This document shows positions 45,259 to 56,600 of a stretch of 64,000 nucleotides of DNA, one piece after another (position 1 is the stretch's first letter; each line of letters begins with the position of its first letter). The notes under the pieces are model-generated. The model saw nothing but the letters and a program-made list of their open reading frames with translations, searched no databases and was not told where the DNA came from. The translations under genes and the position numbers were made by a program. Source of the DNA: Sporolactobacillus putidus (GTDB lineage Bacteria; Bacillota; Bacilli; Bacillales; Sporolactobacillaceae); contig NZ_BMOK01000002.1 of assembly GCF_014647035.1 (NCBI RefSeq), positions 310,001 to 374,000 of the forward strand, written 5' to 3'.

Positions 45259-48200
45259 TTACAAAACTTCCATTCTGACCCGGCTTCCTTTTCCAGAAGG
45301 CAGCGCCGGTTCGACAATCAGCCTTCGCGGCAGCCGTTCCCGCATCTCGGGCACGTGGCTGATCACACCGATAGAAAGCCGGCGCATGTGCAATTTTTCG
45401 AGAGCGGTCACCACTGTATCCAGAAGATCAGGATCGAGGGTTCCGAAGCCTTCGTCAAGAAAGAAGAACTGCAGAGGCACATTGCCTCGCAGCTGGATCT
45501 GTTCCGAAAGCGATAATGCAAGCGCGAGCGAGGTCAGAAACGTTTCGCCTCCAGAAAGTGAGGAAACCGGCCGCCGGACTCCTCCATTGCCGTCGTCCCG
45601 GATACGGAATCCGCCCGATCCATCCACTTCAAGCGCGTACCGGCCGCGCGTCAGATCCCCCAGCCGCTTCGATGCGGCCAGACAAACCTGCTGCATCTGC
45701 TCCTCAGCCACGAATTCGACAAATGCATTGCCACGGAAAACGCGCTGCAATTTTTCAAACTGATCGGACGCTTGCTGCGTTCGTTTACGATCGGATTCAA
45801 GTTGTTTAAAAAGGACATGCTTCTCTTCCAAGCCTTCCAGCTCCTTGGCGTCCGCTCCGTAACGCTCGCTCAGCGTCTGAACCTCTCTTTTCAGACAGTT
45901 GCAGCGCTTTTCCACTTCATCCAGCTTTTCCCTGTCCACTGACCTGCCCATCAGCTTTTCCGAGAGTGACTGCAGATCTGAAACAAGTCTTGCTTTCTCT
46001 TTTTCAAATGCGGCAATCTCCCCGTCAAACGCTGCCCGCGTCTCTTCCGGAAGATGAGCGGCAAGCACTTCTTCCCTTTTTTCAAAACTTGAACGTGATA
46101 TCCGGCCGGCCCATCTTTCTTCGGCCTCCCCTTTGGACCTTTCCGCCCTCTCTTTTCTGTCCGAAGCATTATTAAAACGCTTGTCTGCCTCGATGTGGAC
46201 GGTGAGCGCTTGCTGCCATTCCCGGTAGCTGTTTTCACGATTTCTTTTCATTTGTTCGATGACCTGATTCAGCTTGGACAAGTTGTCTTCTATCGGGTCG
46301 TTCTCCGCCAGGTTAAGAGCCTTTAAGGCAGCGACATCGCGCGTGCACGATTGTTCAGATGCATCCATTCTGCCTTTGATTTCATTCCAATTCGCCTCAA
46401 GCCCGCGGCTTTTCTCCTCCTTTCCAGCCAGTCTCTGCTCAATCAGATTGAGTTCTTGCCTTGCCTGAGCGATCTCCGTTCTGATCTTTTCAGCTTTCTG
46501 ATCCGCTTCCTGTACCTTTCTGTATGTATTCTGAATTGCATCAATGGGCGGGAATTCATCGGGCCAGTTTTTCATGCGGTCTTCCATTTCTTTTTTCCGT
46601 ACCAGTGCCGCGCTCTGTATCCTCTTCTTTTTCTTACCGTAAAAATTAAGCTGTGATTCCAGGGAAAGACGATCCGCCTCCATTTGCCGCGCTTCGTCCG
46701 ACAAACGGTCAAATGCCTCACCAAGGCTCAGCACATCTTGTTTTTCTTCTCTGACCGCGAGCTCCGTCTCTTCCAGAACCGGCTTGAAACCGGCTTTTTC
46801 CCAGTTGACAAATTCAGCGGCCTCCGAAACACCGTCAGGGAATTCTGCACGCAGAGCTTCAGAAAATAAGGCTGTGAATGTCCCAGACTGTTGTTCCAGC
46901 TGATTGAGGCATATTTTGATCTCCTGCTGCTGCAGAATCAAAGAATCGTCGGCTTTTTGATAAAAACGAATCGTTTGACTGATCGCTTCCTCAGAAGGAT
47001 ACTTTCCGGCCTCCGCCGGATGCGGATGATGCACCGCTCCGCAGACCGGGCACGCCTCTCCGTCCTTCAGCTCCGTAGCCAGATTGAGGGACAACCGCTT
47101 TCTGAAAACTGTCTCCTGCTCCTTTTCCGCCTCTTCTCTCCTCGCTTTCAGATAGGCGCGGGCCATCCTGATGCGCTCGCTGATCACGGCTGCCTGATTA
47201 TAAACAGCCTGATAACGTTTAAACAGTTGCCCGCTTTTTTCATCGAGCAGCTGCCTGTTTCTGCTGAGGCGATCCCGTTCATCGCTGCATTCCAGCCATG
47301 CTTTCTGATTCTCGGTCCATTCTTTTCTTTTTTCCTTCAAATGGGAATCGATCAGATCGATAGCGGCTTTCTCGTCTAGTGCCTTACGAATGGCGGCTCT
47401 GCGGCCACTGGAAATTTCAAGCTTCTGAAGGGACTTCTCCAGCTGTTCCAGTTTCTTTAAAAGTTCCTCCTTGCGCTGCTTCTCCTTATCGCCCGATTGT
47501 CGGCAGCTCCTAATTTCGTGATCAAGTTTTGCCAGCGAAGCCGCATCGGCGGCCATTTCCCTTCGAACCCGGCTAAGCTGCTGCTGCAAGCCGAGCCCCT
47601 GAACAAGCTGCTGCTTGTGCTCGGAAAGAAGCGGGCCGCGTTCTTCCTCAACTTTCTTTGCTTCTTCGTGTACCCTCCTCTTTGACTCCTCGGCTGTTCC
47701 GGAAGCCGCAAAACGTTTTTCCGTCTGGGTAAAGACGTCATTTGCGTTCTGATATTCTTTTTCAGATGCAATCAGTGCCTCAAGGTAGGGCAATATTTTT
47801 TCTGCGGCGTCATCCAGTTCCAGCAGCCGTCTTTCTTTCTCAATGGCCGGCTGCTTTTCAAGAAGTGCCTGCAATGCCGCTGTTTTGGCTCTTTTTTCCT
47901 CCTGAAAATCCCACACCTGTTTGACTCTGTCCCGTTCGAGCAGTGATTTTTCAAGCGCGGTTCTCTTCCCGGCAAGCTCATCGGTGACTTGCCGCAATCG
48001 TTCACGCAGCGTCTCAACCGCTTCTTTCGAGGCATCGCCCAGCACGGCTTCTTTTTCCGAAATCAGGGTCAGCCGCTGTTTTGCCGCGTCGGCGTGCCTT
48101 TTCAGCCTCGCCGTCAGCTCGTCTCCGTACTTCTCCAAATGGAACAGCCGCTGCAGCATCTGGCGTCTGTCGTTTCCTTTTAACGACAGAAATTCTGAGA

Positions 48201-48660
48201 ACTTGCCTTGAGGCAATACGACGGCCCGGGTAAAATCATCATGTGTCAGTCCGAGTATCTCCTGAATCTTCCATGTGAGATCGCGTTCTTTATCCGCCAG
48301 AACCTCCGTTTTTTCGCCCAGTTTCATCAATCGGCAGCTGCTCGTCCTCATTCCGCCGTCTTTTTTCCGTTTATAGGTTCTTTCGGCGCGGTAGCGCGTT
48401 TTTTTCTGTCCCGCCAATTCAAACGTGAAACCTACGGAAAGCTGGTCTTCCAACTGATTGAGTATGCCCTGTGTATGGTTGGCGGCGCGCTCAACCGTGC
48501 CATATAACGCCAGTGTGATGGCGTCCAGAATCGTCGATTTTCCGCTTCCGGTCGGGCCGAAAATCCCAAAGATGCCGTCGGCGCACAAGGATTCAAAATC
48601 AACATGCTGAACGTCGCGGAAACTGTTCAATCCTTGAAGTGTCAGTTCAACCGGTTTCAT
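45259..48660 (-). CDS. sbcC: SbcC, SMC-like ATPase subunit of the SbcCD nuclease
   Basis: The 1133-residue protein starts MKPVELTLQGLNSFRD. It has Walker A FGPTGSGKST near residue 34, long coiled coils, a zinc hook GEACPVCGAVHHPHP near the middle, and a C-terminal signature SSLSGGETFLTSLALALS with Walker B FFFLDEGFGTLD. With SbcD it forms an Mre11-Rad50-type nuclease that opens hairpins and processes blocked DNA ends. Start ATG 48660 follows GGGAGTGA and overlaps the end of sbcD by 14 nt. It is the last gene of addB-addA-sbcD-sbcC. Confidence 0.93.
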   Translation of the reverse strand: MKPVELTLQGLNSFRDVQHVDFESLCADGIFGIFGPTGSGKSTILDAITLALYGTVERAANHTQGILNQLEDQLSVGFTFELAGQKKTRYRAERTYKRKKDGGMRTSSCRLMKLGEKTEVLADKERDLTWKIQEILGLTHDDFTRAVVLPQGKFSEFLSLKGNDRRQMLQRLFHLEKYGDELTARLKRHADAAKQRLTLISEKEAVLGDASKEAVETLRERLRQVTDELAGKRTALEKSLLERDRVKQVWDFQEEKRAKTAALQALLEKQPAIEKERRLLELDDAAEKILPYLEALIASEKEYQNANDVFTQTEKRFAASGTAEESKRRVHEEAKKVEEERGPLLSEHKQQLVQGLGLQQQLSRVRREMAADAASLAKLDHEIRSCRQSGDKEKQRKEELLKKLEQLEKSLQKLEISSGRRAAIRKALDEKAAIDLIDSHLKEKRKEWTENQKAWLECSDERDRLSRNRQLLDEKSGQLFKRYQAVYNQAAVISERIRMARAYLKARREEAEKEQETVFRKRLSLNLATELKDGEACPVCGAVHHPHPAEAGKYPSEEAISQTIRFYQKADDSLILQQQEIKICLNQLEQQSGTFTALFSEALRAEFPDGVSEAAEFVNWEKAGFKPVLEETELAVREEKQDVLSLGEAFDRLSDEARQMEADRLSLESQLNFYGKKKKRIQSAALVRKKEMEDRMKNWPDEFPPIDAIQNTYRKVQEADQKAEKIRTEIAQARQELNLIEQRLAGKEEKSRGLEANWNEIKGRMDASEQSCTRDVAALKALNLAENDPIEDNLSKLNQVIEQMKRNRENSYREWQQALTVHIEADKRFNNASDRKERAERSKGEAEERWAGRISRSSFEKREEVLAAHLPEETRAAFDGEIAAFEKEKARLVSDLQSLSEKLMGRSVDREKLDEVEKRCNCLKREVQTLSERYGADAKELEGLEEKHVLFKQLESDRKRTQQASDQFEKLQRVFRGNAFVEFVAEEQMQQVCLAASKRLGDLTRGRYALEVDGSGGFRIRDDGNGGVRRPVSSLSGGETFLTSLALALSLSEQIQLRGNVPLQFFFLDEGFGTLDPDLLDTVVTALEKLHMRRLSIGVISHVPEMRERLPRRLIVEPALPSGKGSRVRMEVL

Positions 48661-49852
48661 GATCATCACTCCCCGCTGCGGCTTCCTTCTCCGCCTCATC
48701 TTCCTCAATCATTTTCAAAAAAAGCTGAACCAATTCCGGGCCCGGTTCCGCTCCTTCCGTCTGATCTTTATAAAAACGGATAAACAGCTGATCAATCGGC
48801 AGATTTGACCGCCTGATTCCGCTCTCTTCTTCGGGAAGGCTGCCATAGATCGGCCGGATGCCGACAAAGTGATCGTTCTTCTTGCGCAGCGCCTGTATCT
48901 CATGCATGTTCAAGGCCTCACTCAGGCGGATTTCGAGATCAATCCAGGCGTCCTTGTCGCGCCCCTCTCCGAGCCAGCTCAGAACCTCTTCAAGCCCGTT
49001 TTCCGCACGCCAGCGGACGAGCGGCCGGCCCGCCGAGAGCCTGACGGTTTCGACGGATGCCTCTTTCCCCGGCTCCACATCAATCACGGTCACCGATTTG
49101 GGCTGATCCGATTCAGAAAAACTGTAGGCGAGCGGCGACCCCGCGTAGCGTGTTAATACCGACGACTTTTCCATCGTCTGCGGGCGGTGCAGATGCCCCA
49201 GCGCCACGTATTGAGCCGAGCCGGGAAATGATGAGGGATAAACCGTATAAGCTCCGCCGACCTGTACAGGCCGCTCGGAATCGGATTCCCTGCCTCCCGC
49301 GGCGAATACATGCGTCATCAGCACATTGACTGTATTTCGGGAAAAAAATCGTGCGTGTTCGTGAAAAAGTAGGGCCAGCCGATCATTATAGGCTTCCTGA
49401 ATCGCTTTTTCCTCGTTCATCTCGCTCAGGCATTCATTCAGTCTTGACTCGGAAGGATACGGGATTGCACTGACCGCGAGCCGTTCACCTGTCCGGGCAA
49501 TGGGTAAGGAAATCGGAGCCGTGACCGGGCGGCCGACTATCTTAATTCCCCTTTTACCGGCGAGCGGGCGCGAAGCTTCCAGCCGGTCGGGGCTGTCATG
49601 ATTGCCGGCAATAACAATGAGCGGTCTTTCTCCGCCTTTTGCCAGTCGTTCCGCGGTTTCATAGAAAAGTGCTTCAGAAACGGCGGGAGGATTCACCGTA
49701 TCGAACACGTCTCCGGCCATCAGGACAGCGTCGATCTGTTCCTCGTCCGCGATCTTGCAAATCTCGTCCATCACCGCTTCCTGTTCGTCTTCGCGCGATC
49801 GCCCCTCAAGCGTTCGGCCGAGATGCCAGTCCGCCGTATGCAGGAGTCTCAT
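48647..49852 (-). CDS. sbcD: SbcD, nuclease subunit of SbcCD
   Basis: The 401-residue metallophosphoesterase starts MRLLHTADWHLGRTLEGRSR. Metal-binding motifs are DWH near residue 8, GDVFD near residue 47, GNHDSPDR near residue 82 and ALGHLHRPQ in the second half. It supplies the Mn-dependent nuclease activity for SbcC. Its ATG overlaps the addA stop by 4 bases (ATGA), so translation is coupled. The C-terminal acidic tail (EEDEAEKEAAAGSDDHE) is probably disordered. Confidence 0.93.
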   Translation of the reverse strand: MRLLHTADWHLGRTLEGRSREDEQEAVMDEICKIADEEQIDAVLMAGDVFDTVNPPAVSEALFYETAERLAKGGERPLIVIAGNHDSPDRLEASRPLAGKRGIKIVGRPVTAPISLPIARTGERLAVSAIPYPSESRLNECLSEMNEEKAIQEAYNDRLALLFHEHARFFSRNTVNVLMTHVFAAGGRESDSERPVQVGGAYTVYPSSFPGSAQYVALGHLHRPQTMEKSSVLTRYAGSPLAYSFSESDQPKSVTVIDVEPGKEASVETVRLSAGRPLVRWRAENGLEEVLSWLGEGRDKDAWIDLEIRLSEALNMHEIQALRKKNDHFVGIRPIYGSLPEEESGIRRSNLPIDQLFIRFYKDQTEGAEPGPELVQLFLKMIEEDEAEKEAAAGSDDHETG

Positions 49853-52800
49853 ACACTCTTCCTCCGTTCTATCGAGAGATCCACAAAATATCCGCCGTCA
49901 AAAGCATAAAGTCCGACCTGTGCGACCGGGCGCCTCCAGATCTTTTCTATCGCCTGCCGGTAAAGATCCAGCTGCACATGATAGCGTCTCTTCAGTTCCT
50001 CCCCAGCTAAACTTTCGTCAGAAAAATGCGGAGACAGCCGGTCGGTTTTATAATCAAGAAGCGTCAATTCTCCGCCGTCTTCAATGATACAGTCGATAAC
50101 ACCCTGAACCAGCACCTGCTCTTTCCCTTCCTGATCCGTCTGCTCCCAGGATGGATATACCTTGTCCGCTTCAAGAACAAGACTGAACGGGCATTCCCGT
50201 ATCACTTTTTCCGCGTTTTTCATTTTCCTGCCGATCGGAGACAGAAAAAACCGGGCCACTGCAGTATAATTCAGACTTTTTGCCTGCTCGGGGGTCAGTA
50301 GTTCTTTTTCAACAAGCCCAAGCCCCTGTAATTTGATACCTTCCTCATCCGTCGCCATTCCAAGATCCAGATGCTGCATCAGAACGTGCAGCGCCGTTCC
50401 GCGCTCTGCGGGCGACAGCGTGCCCTTCTGCAGAAAACGCGGACGTTCGCCCCCGATCGTCTGAAGACGGCCGGCGAGCAGCCGGTCATCCTGGCCGCCG
50501 CTGAAATACTCCTGCTGCGACTTGATCTCGGTAACGGTCTGCTTTGCCATGTAAACCGTGGCCCCGCGCTGCGGATAGGTCCAGCCGAGCCGGCGCTCGA
50601 CCTCGTCACGCATATCCGAGTGCGATTCCACCTTCTGCCCCTGTTTCACGCGCTCCAGCCGGGCCCGGTCCGCCTTCAATTCTGCCGTCCGATCAGCGGC
50701 CAGCCGGCCTCCCGCGATCATGCTGATCGTCCACGAAGAACGGTCGCGGGAAACCGCCGATCTGTCCGGAGTTTCACCTGCCAGTTCGTGAAGCACCTCC
50801 GCCGACTGATGACGGATCACGCATGGGCCGATCCAGTCAAGGAATGAGGAAGCAGGGCTGCGGACGTATTCCGGCAGCAGCCAGCCGCGGCAGTGCAGAG
50901 CCGCAGCCCATTGATTCGCCTGTTTGTCCGCATCGCGGACAGCGCCGACAAGAATCAATTTTTCTCTGGCTCTCGTGACCGCGACGTACAGGATGCGCAT
51001 TTCCTCGGCGAGGGCATCGGCTCTCATCTGTTCTCGAATCGCAAGAAAAAGCAGGGTGGGTACGCTCTGGCGCCGGTCCGGGTCAATCCAGCGCGATCCG
51101 AAACCAAGTGTTTTATGCAGCAGCGCGGGGGCCGCCGTGTCCTTTAAATTAAATTTTTTATTAATTCCGGCCACAAAAACAACGGGGAATTCAAGCCCCT
51201 TGCTCTTATGAATCGTCATGATTCTGACCACGTCTTCCTGCTCGCTAAGCGCGCGCGCCTCGCCCAAATCACCGCCGCTCTCCCGCAGGCGTGTAATGAA
51301 CCTCAGGAAACGGAACAAGCCGCGGAAAGACGTTTTTTCATATTGTCCCGCCCGGTCATAAAAAGCTTTGAGATTGGCCTGGCGCTGCGTTCCTCCCGCC
51401 AGGCCTCCAACGTAATCATAATAACCGGTGTCCCGATAGATCTGCCAGATCAGTTCGGAAACCGGGCGGCTGACCGACATGCTTTTCCATGCCGAAAGCT
51501 GCTCCAGAAAACCGGCCAGGGTATCCGCGAGAGAATCCCGGTTATCTTCAACATAGCGCTTAGCAGCCGCGTAATAAGCAGATTCCCTTTCCGTCATGCG
51601 TATCCGGGCGAGCGCGTCGCCGCCAAGGCCGACGATCGGAGACCGGAGCACAGCTGCAAGCGGAATATCCTGATAGGGATTGTCGATCACTTGGAGAAGA
51701 GACAGCATAATGGAAACTTCCACCGTGTCAAAATAGCCCTTGGAAAGCTCGGCATAGGCCGGAATCCCGCACTGTCCGAGAACATCTTTCATGACAGCGG
51801 CCGAAGTGTTCGCCGACCGCATCAGAACCGCGATATCGCGATAGCGGACGGCCCGCATTTGTCCGGAGGGGCGATCGTAAACCTGAAATGCAGGACCGGA
51901 ACCGTCTCCGATCATGGCTTTGATCCGGTCGGCGATTGCCGCAGCTTCAAGTTCGGTCGCGTCGAAGTCGTCCTGATCCGCCCCGTTATTTTCCTCCCCG
52001 TGATCCGCGCGGTTAATGAGTTCAAGATCGGCAGGCCTCTCTTCAAAGGGATAGGCTGCTCCATAACGCAGTTCGGCATTGGAATCATAGTCCACTCCGC
52101 CTATCGTTTCATCCATGGTCTGCCGGAACAGAAAGTTGGTCCCGTGAATCACTTCCGGGCGGCTGCGAAAATTGCTGGACAGATCGATCTTTAGTCCATC
52201 CGAATCATGATCGGAAAACCGCTTGTATTTTTCAATAAAAAGTCCGGGTTCAGCCAGGCGGAAACCGTAAATGCTCTGCTTCACATCGCCGACCATAAAC
52301 AGGTTCCCGCCCCGCTCACTGTCCTTTGTGATCAGCTGTATAATCGATTCCTGAACGCGGTTTGTATCCTGATACTCGTCCACCAGAACTTCTTCAAAAC
52401 GAGCGCGGTACTGTTCCGCAACAACAGAGGGTTCCTCATTTCCGGGATAGGATCCTTCCCGGCGCAGAATGGTCAGACATTCGTGTTCCAGATCCGAAAA
52501 ATCGAGCAGCCCCTTCCTTCGTTTTTCTTTTTTGAAACGGGCCGAGAAATCTTTGACGAGCGCCCGCAAAAGTGCAACAGACGGAGCCATGTCTCTCAGA
52601 TCCTGAAGACTTTCTGCGGATGTCCGGACAAACCATTGCTGCTGAAGATCGGCGACTCTCTTTTTCACTTTGTCGCGTATTTTTTTTACCTGATCCTTAA
52701 GCCCTTCATCAACGTCATCGCTTCTGCACGCAGGCATTCTTCCGAAAGCAGCCTCTAAGAAGGAAGCACGAAGCGTTTCCCAGTCCGACCCGGTTTGCGC

Positions 52801-53601
52801 AGCTAATTTCTGAAGTCCGGAAATATCCTGGTCTAGTGTTCCCGCATAAACCGCCGGGCCGCCAGGATCTTCGCAGAGGCGCCTTGCCTCCTCAAGCGCC
52901 GCGATGGCAGCCGAAATATACTGATTCAGCGTTTTCTTCAAAACTTCAATCCATTCAAAATCATCAATTGATGCATCGTTTCCGAGCTGATAGGCTTTCA
53001 CCATCTGGTCCAGCCATTCGTCCGGCCAGGGGTTGCTGCGCGAAAAATCATACAGCCTGACAATCAGCCGGCGGAGGGTATCGTCGCTCCGGTCATCCGA
53101 ATACTGATCCGCCAGTCTGTAAAACCCGGAATCATCCGAGGCGTACCGTTCCTCTAGGACATCGTCCAGCACTTCTTCTCTTAGCAGAGCGGCCTCCGTC
53201 TCGTCAAGCAGCCGGAAACCGGGATCAAGATCAAGAAAGTAATAATACTTTTTAACGACCGACATACAGAAAGCGTGAAGCGTCATGATTGAAGCCTTGC
53301 TGAGCAACGCCTGCTGCCTGCGCAGGAAAAGATCCTCGGGATGTGCGGAAAGCTCTTGCTCCAGTGCATTCCCGATCCTCTCCCTCATTTCCGACGCCGC
53401 CGCTTTGGTAAACGTGACAACAAGCAGATCGTCAATATTCACCCGCCGTTCATGGCTGGTAATCTTGCGGATAATGCGCTCGACAAGCACCGCCGTTTTC
53501 CCCGAACCGGCTGCTGCGGCTACAAGAACATCATGCCCGTGCTCAGTGATTGCCCGCCACTGCTGATCTGTCCAGCGGCTGTTTTCAGGCTTCATTATCA
53601 T
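49849..53601 (-). CDS. addA: AddA, helicase-nuclease subunit of AddAB
   Basis: The ~1250-residue UvrD-like helicase has Walker A VAAAAGSGKTAVLVERI near the N-terminus, Walker B EVLVDEYQDTN, motif IV-VI segments such as VRIMTIHKSKGLEFPVVFVAG and LYVAVTRAREKLIL, and a C-terminal RecB-type nuclease motif LTLLDYKTDRL. With AddB it resects double-strand breaks up to a Chi site and loads RecA. The start is ATG 53601 (or 53595), after a GAGTGA ribosome site and overlapping the addB end by 17 nt. The gene order matches B. subtilis. Confidence 0.94.
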   Translation of the reverse strand: MIMKPENSRWTDQQWRAITEHGHDVLVAAAAGSGKTAVLVERIIRKITSHERRVNIDDLLVVTFTKAAASEMRERIGNALEQELSAHPEDLFLRRQQALLSKASIMTLHAFCMSVVKKYYYFLDLDPGFRLLDETEAALLREEVLDDVLEERYASDDSGFYRLADQYSDDRSDDTLRRLIVRLYDFSRSNPWPDEWLDQMVKAYQLGNDASIDDFEWIEVLKKTLNQYISAAIAALEEARRLCEDPGGPAVYAGTLDQDISGLQKLAAQTGSDWETLRASFLEAAFGRMPACRSDDVDEGLKDQVKKIRDKVKKRVADLQQQWFVRTSAESLQDLRDMAPSVALLRALVKDFSARFKKEKRRKGLLDFSDLEHECLTILRREGSYPGNEEPSVVAEQYRARFEEVLVDEYQDTNRVQESIIQLITKDSERGGNLFMVGDVKQSIYGFRLAEPGLFIEKYKRFSDHDSDGLKIDLSSNFRSRPEVIHGTNFLFRQTMDETIGGVDYDSNAELRYGAAYPFEERPADLELINRADHGEENNGADQDDFDATELEAAAIADRIKAMIGDGSGPAFQVYDRPSGQMRAVRYRDIAVLMRSANTSAAVMKDVLGQCGIPAYAELSKGYFDTVEVSIMLSLLQVIDNPYQDIPLAAVLRSPIVGLGGDALARIRMTERESAYYAAAKRYVEDNRDSLADTLAGFLEQLSAWKSMSVSRPVSELIWQIYRDTGYYDYVGGLAGGTQRQANLKAFYDRAGQYEKTSFRGLFRFLRFITRLRESGGDLGEARALSEQEDVVRIMTIHKSKGLEFPVVFVAGINKKFNLKDTAAPALLHKTLGFGSRWIDPDRRQSVPTLLFLAIREQMRADALAEEMRILYVAVTRAREKLILVGAVRDADKQANQWAAALHCRGWLLPEYVRSPASSFLDWIGPCVIRHQSAEVLHELAGETPDRSAVSRDRSSWTISMIAGGRLAADRTAELKADRARLERVKQGQKVESHSDMRDEVERRLGWTYPQRGATVYMAKQTVTEIKSQQEYFSGGQDDRLLAGRLQTIGGERPRFLQKGTLSPAERGTALHVLMQHLDLGMATDEEGIKLQGLGLVEKELLTPEQAKSLNYTAVARFFLSPIGRKMKNAEKVIRECPFSLVLEADKVYPSWEQTDQEGKEQVLVQGVIDCIIEDGGELTLLDYKTDRLSPHFSDESLAGEELKRRYHVQLDLYRQAIEKIWRRPVAQVGLYAFDGGYFVDLSIERRKSV

Positions 53602-56600
53602 TCGGATCACTCTTTTCTTCCTTCAACATAAGAAGGATCTGATCATCGGGCAGCTTTTTCAGCTGACGGAACGCATTGCCCGGCTGTGACTGGTCGAATT
53701 GGCAGACGGGGCGGTAAAGGCAATAGGTGCAGGGAACGCGATCCTTCAGTCTGTAAGGGGCAATCCGGACATCGCCGTCCGTAATCCTGTCCCCAACCTG
53801 CTTCATCATATTTTTAGTGTGGTTTCTTAACCTATCAAATTCTTCGGTTCCGGCGACAGAAGATCCTTTATAGAATTCTCCGTTTTTCTTGAGGCCGAAT
53901 GGAGCAATCGCGGAATGCCCGCCCTCTGCAATATTGTCTGTAAGGCGAAGCGCGGCCTTATCTTCCGAAAGCAGCCCTTTCATCTTGAAACTTTTATAAA
54001 GCTCATCTTCCAGCGCATCAGGCGCAAGTTTATCCGAAAGGCGCAGGAAAGGGTTGTGCACATGAAAATAGAGTACACCTGCGGGTTCGGCCTGAACGCC
54101 GAGCCACTGTTTCGAATAAGTGAGGACGACATCAAGATAGGTCAGCATCTGGAGAGCCAGTCCGTAATAGACATCGGCCAGGCTTAAATCCGTGCTGCCG
54201 GATTTGTAATCAATGATCCGCAGCAGCAGGCGGTGATCCGGATCTTCCGCTTTATCCACCCGGTCGATCCGTCCGACGATCTCCATCCTGCATCCGTTTT
54301 TAAGCGAAAACTGCAGCGGGGGGATGGGCTGACCGGGACCGAACGAAAGTTCAAGACTGACCGGTGTAAAGCCGCTTGCCTGCGCATGGCGGCGCATAAC
54401 CCGGGCGACGCGGGCGACAACCAGTGCCAGCTTGTGCTGCATATAATGGTTGCGGCTCGAACTGGTCAGAATCTGGCGCTGCAGTTTCGGAGCGAGAAAT
54501 GATACGGTTTCCATGGCAAGCCTGTCGCAGTCTTCCGGCGACAGATCGCTCCATTGCCGGTGAGCTTGCAGGATCTGTTCTGTCATCCGTTTGATGGCCA
54601 TATGAAAAAGCTGGCCGATATCCGGAGCCGCAAGCTGAAAGACCTCCCGCTCGCGAAGTCTCAGGCCGTACGAGGCAAACTGGGAAAACGGGCAGGAATT
54701 GAACTGCTCCATCCGGGATACACTCGCCTGAATCGTTTCACCATAAAGCGCGCGCGCTGTTTCTTTGCTGAGCCGTTCGTCATTACGCGAAAAAAGTGCG
54801 GACAGAACGTGGCGCGCCTCCTCCCCCCATTTCTCCTGTTCTATAACCCAGTTATAAGTGTCCCACCAGAGACCGGCGATCCGATACCCATTTTTCCATT
54901 CACGGATCTGCGAGGCCAGAAAGCCGATCGTTTTCCGGGGCACATTGATAAAGTCAATCTGTTTCTCCTCCGGAAGCAAGCGCGGCTCCGCCGGCGACAG
55001 CCTGGCAGAAAGGCCGGGAAACATTCGTTTCACCCGGCCGATCAGCGGAGACGGTTTGAGAGATTCGCCGTCTTCCGAAGCAAGCGGAAAAGACAAAAAT
55101 AGCCTCTCTTTCGGCAAAGACAGCGCGCGGAAGATTAACTCATTCTCCGCGGCCATCTGCCCGGTCTCCCCGTCGGCAACATGCATGCCCGAAACTTCGA
55201 GAATACCCCGGTCCTCGTCGGAGAACAGCCCCTGTTCCGAAGGCTTCGCCGGAATCACGCCTTCATTGACGCCCATCAGAAAAACAGCCTTCAGTTCCGA
55301 CGACCGCATCCTGTCCATACTTCCGACCAGCACCTGGTCGAGTGCCGGCGGAACGAGCGCAAACTCAAGTGTATCGAGGCCCGTATCGATAATCTTTGAA
55401 AAAAGCTCAAGAGAAATGTTTTCCTCACCCGCGCCTTCAACACACTGATCCAGCATGTCCATAACGGCATTCCAGACTTGCCCGTGCTCCTTCGCATCCG
55501 CCAGTCTTTCCTCTCTTTCAGCCTCCCGGGCCATTCTTTCCAATTTTTCGGGTATCGCTAGCTCCATCATAAATTCATAGAGAGCCGTGCATTTTTCCCG
55601 CACGGTTGACGCGGATTTAAGTTCCCTCTCAAATGAAGCCAGCGGCTCGGCCACGAGAAAGCGGACGCGGTTTATCCGGTCCTGGGCAGCGCGTTCTTTT
55701 TCGGTCTGCTCCCGCTGATCCTCTTCCAGACCGCGATAGACTCTGTAGCTCCAGGGATCGGCAGCCGTCCATCTATTTTTGCCGTAAATACCGTAGGCCA
55801 TGACATAGTTTTCCAGCTCGTTCATCGCCTCGCGCATCGCAGGAAGACTGCTGCTGGGAGGGATCAGCAGGTCGGTTTTGACGCATCGGAAAACCGGCTC
55901 ATAACGCCAGTTCTGCTGAATCGCTTCGAGTGCGGAACGGATCAGTTCAACGAGCGGATGGTGGCGCATCGGCCTTTTCTGATCAATGAAAACGGGGATG
56001 CCGTAGTCGGCAAAAATGGTTGCAATCAGATCGCGATAGTCTCCCAGATTGCGAACGAGAACGGTCATATCGCGAAACCGGAAGCCCCGGTCGCGGGCGA
56101 GTCCCACAATGTCCCTGGCTGTCTGTTCAACTTCTTCGCGCCGGTTCACAGCTTCAGTCAGTTCGAGTCCTTCCATACTCTGGGATTCGCGGATGTGCTG
56201 CTGATCGAAATAACGTGTCAGGTGCCTCAGCGCTGATGTCTCCGCGCGCAGCACTTCTGTTTTGATCACAAAAGGTTCAAGTTCAAGATTTTGATCCTCG
56301 GCGTACTCTTTCAGCCGGAGAAAGAGACGGGCGGGATGCCGGTATACAGAAAACTCGTCGGGAAGACGGTCGTAAACTCTGTCGATACCGAGGACAATCG
56401 TCACCCGCTTGGACGTTTCCATCAGTTCTCCGACAACTCGCTGTTCCTCGGGTGTCATCGTCTGAAAACCGTCAACCCAGATTTCGGCGTTCTTCAGAAA
56501 ATCCGTTTCGGCAATCTTCTCGGTCATCAGCCTTAGATAATCATCGCTGTCGACATATTTTCCGGCAAGCGCCCATTCGAATGAGCGATAAACCAGCGAG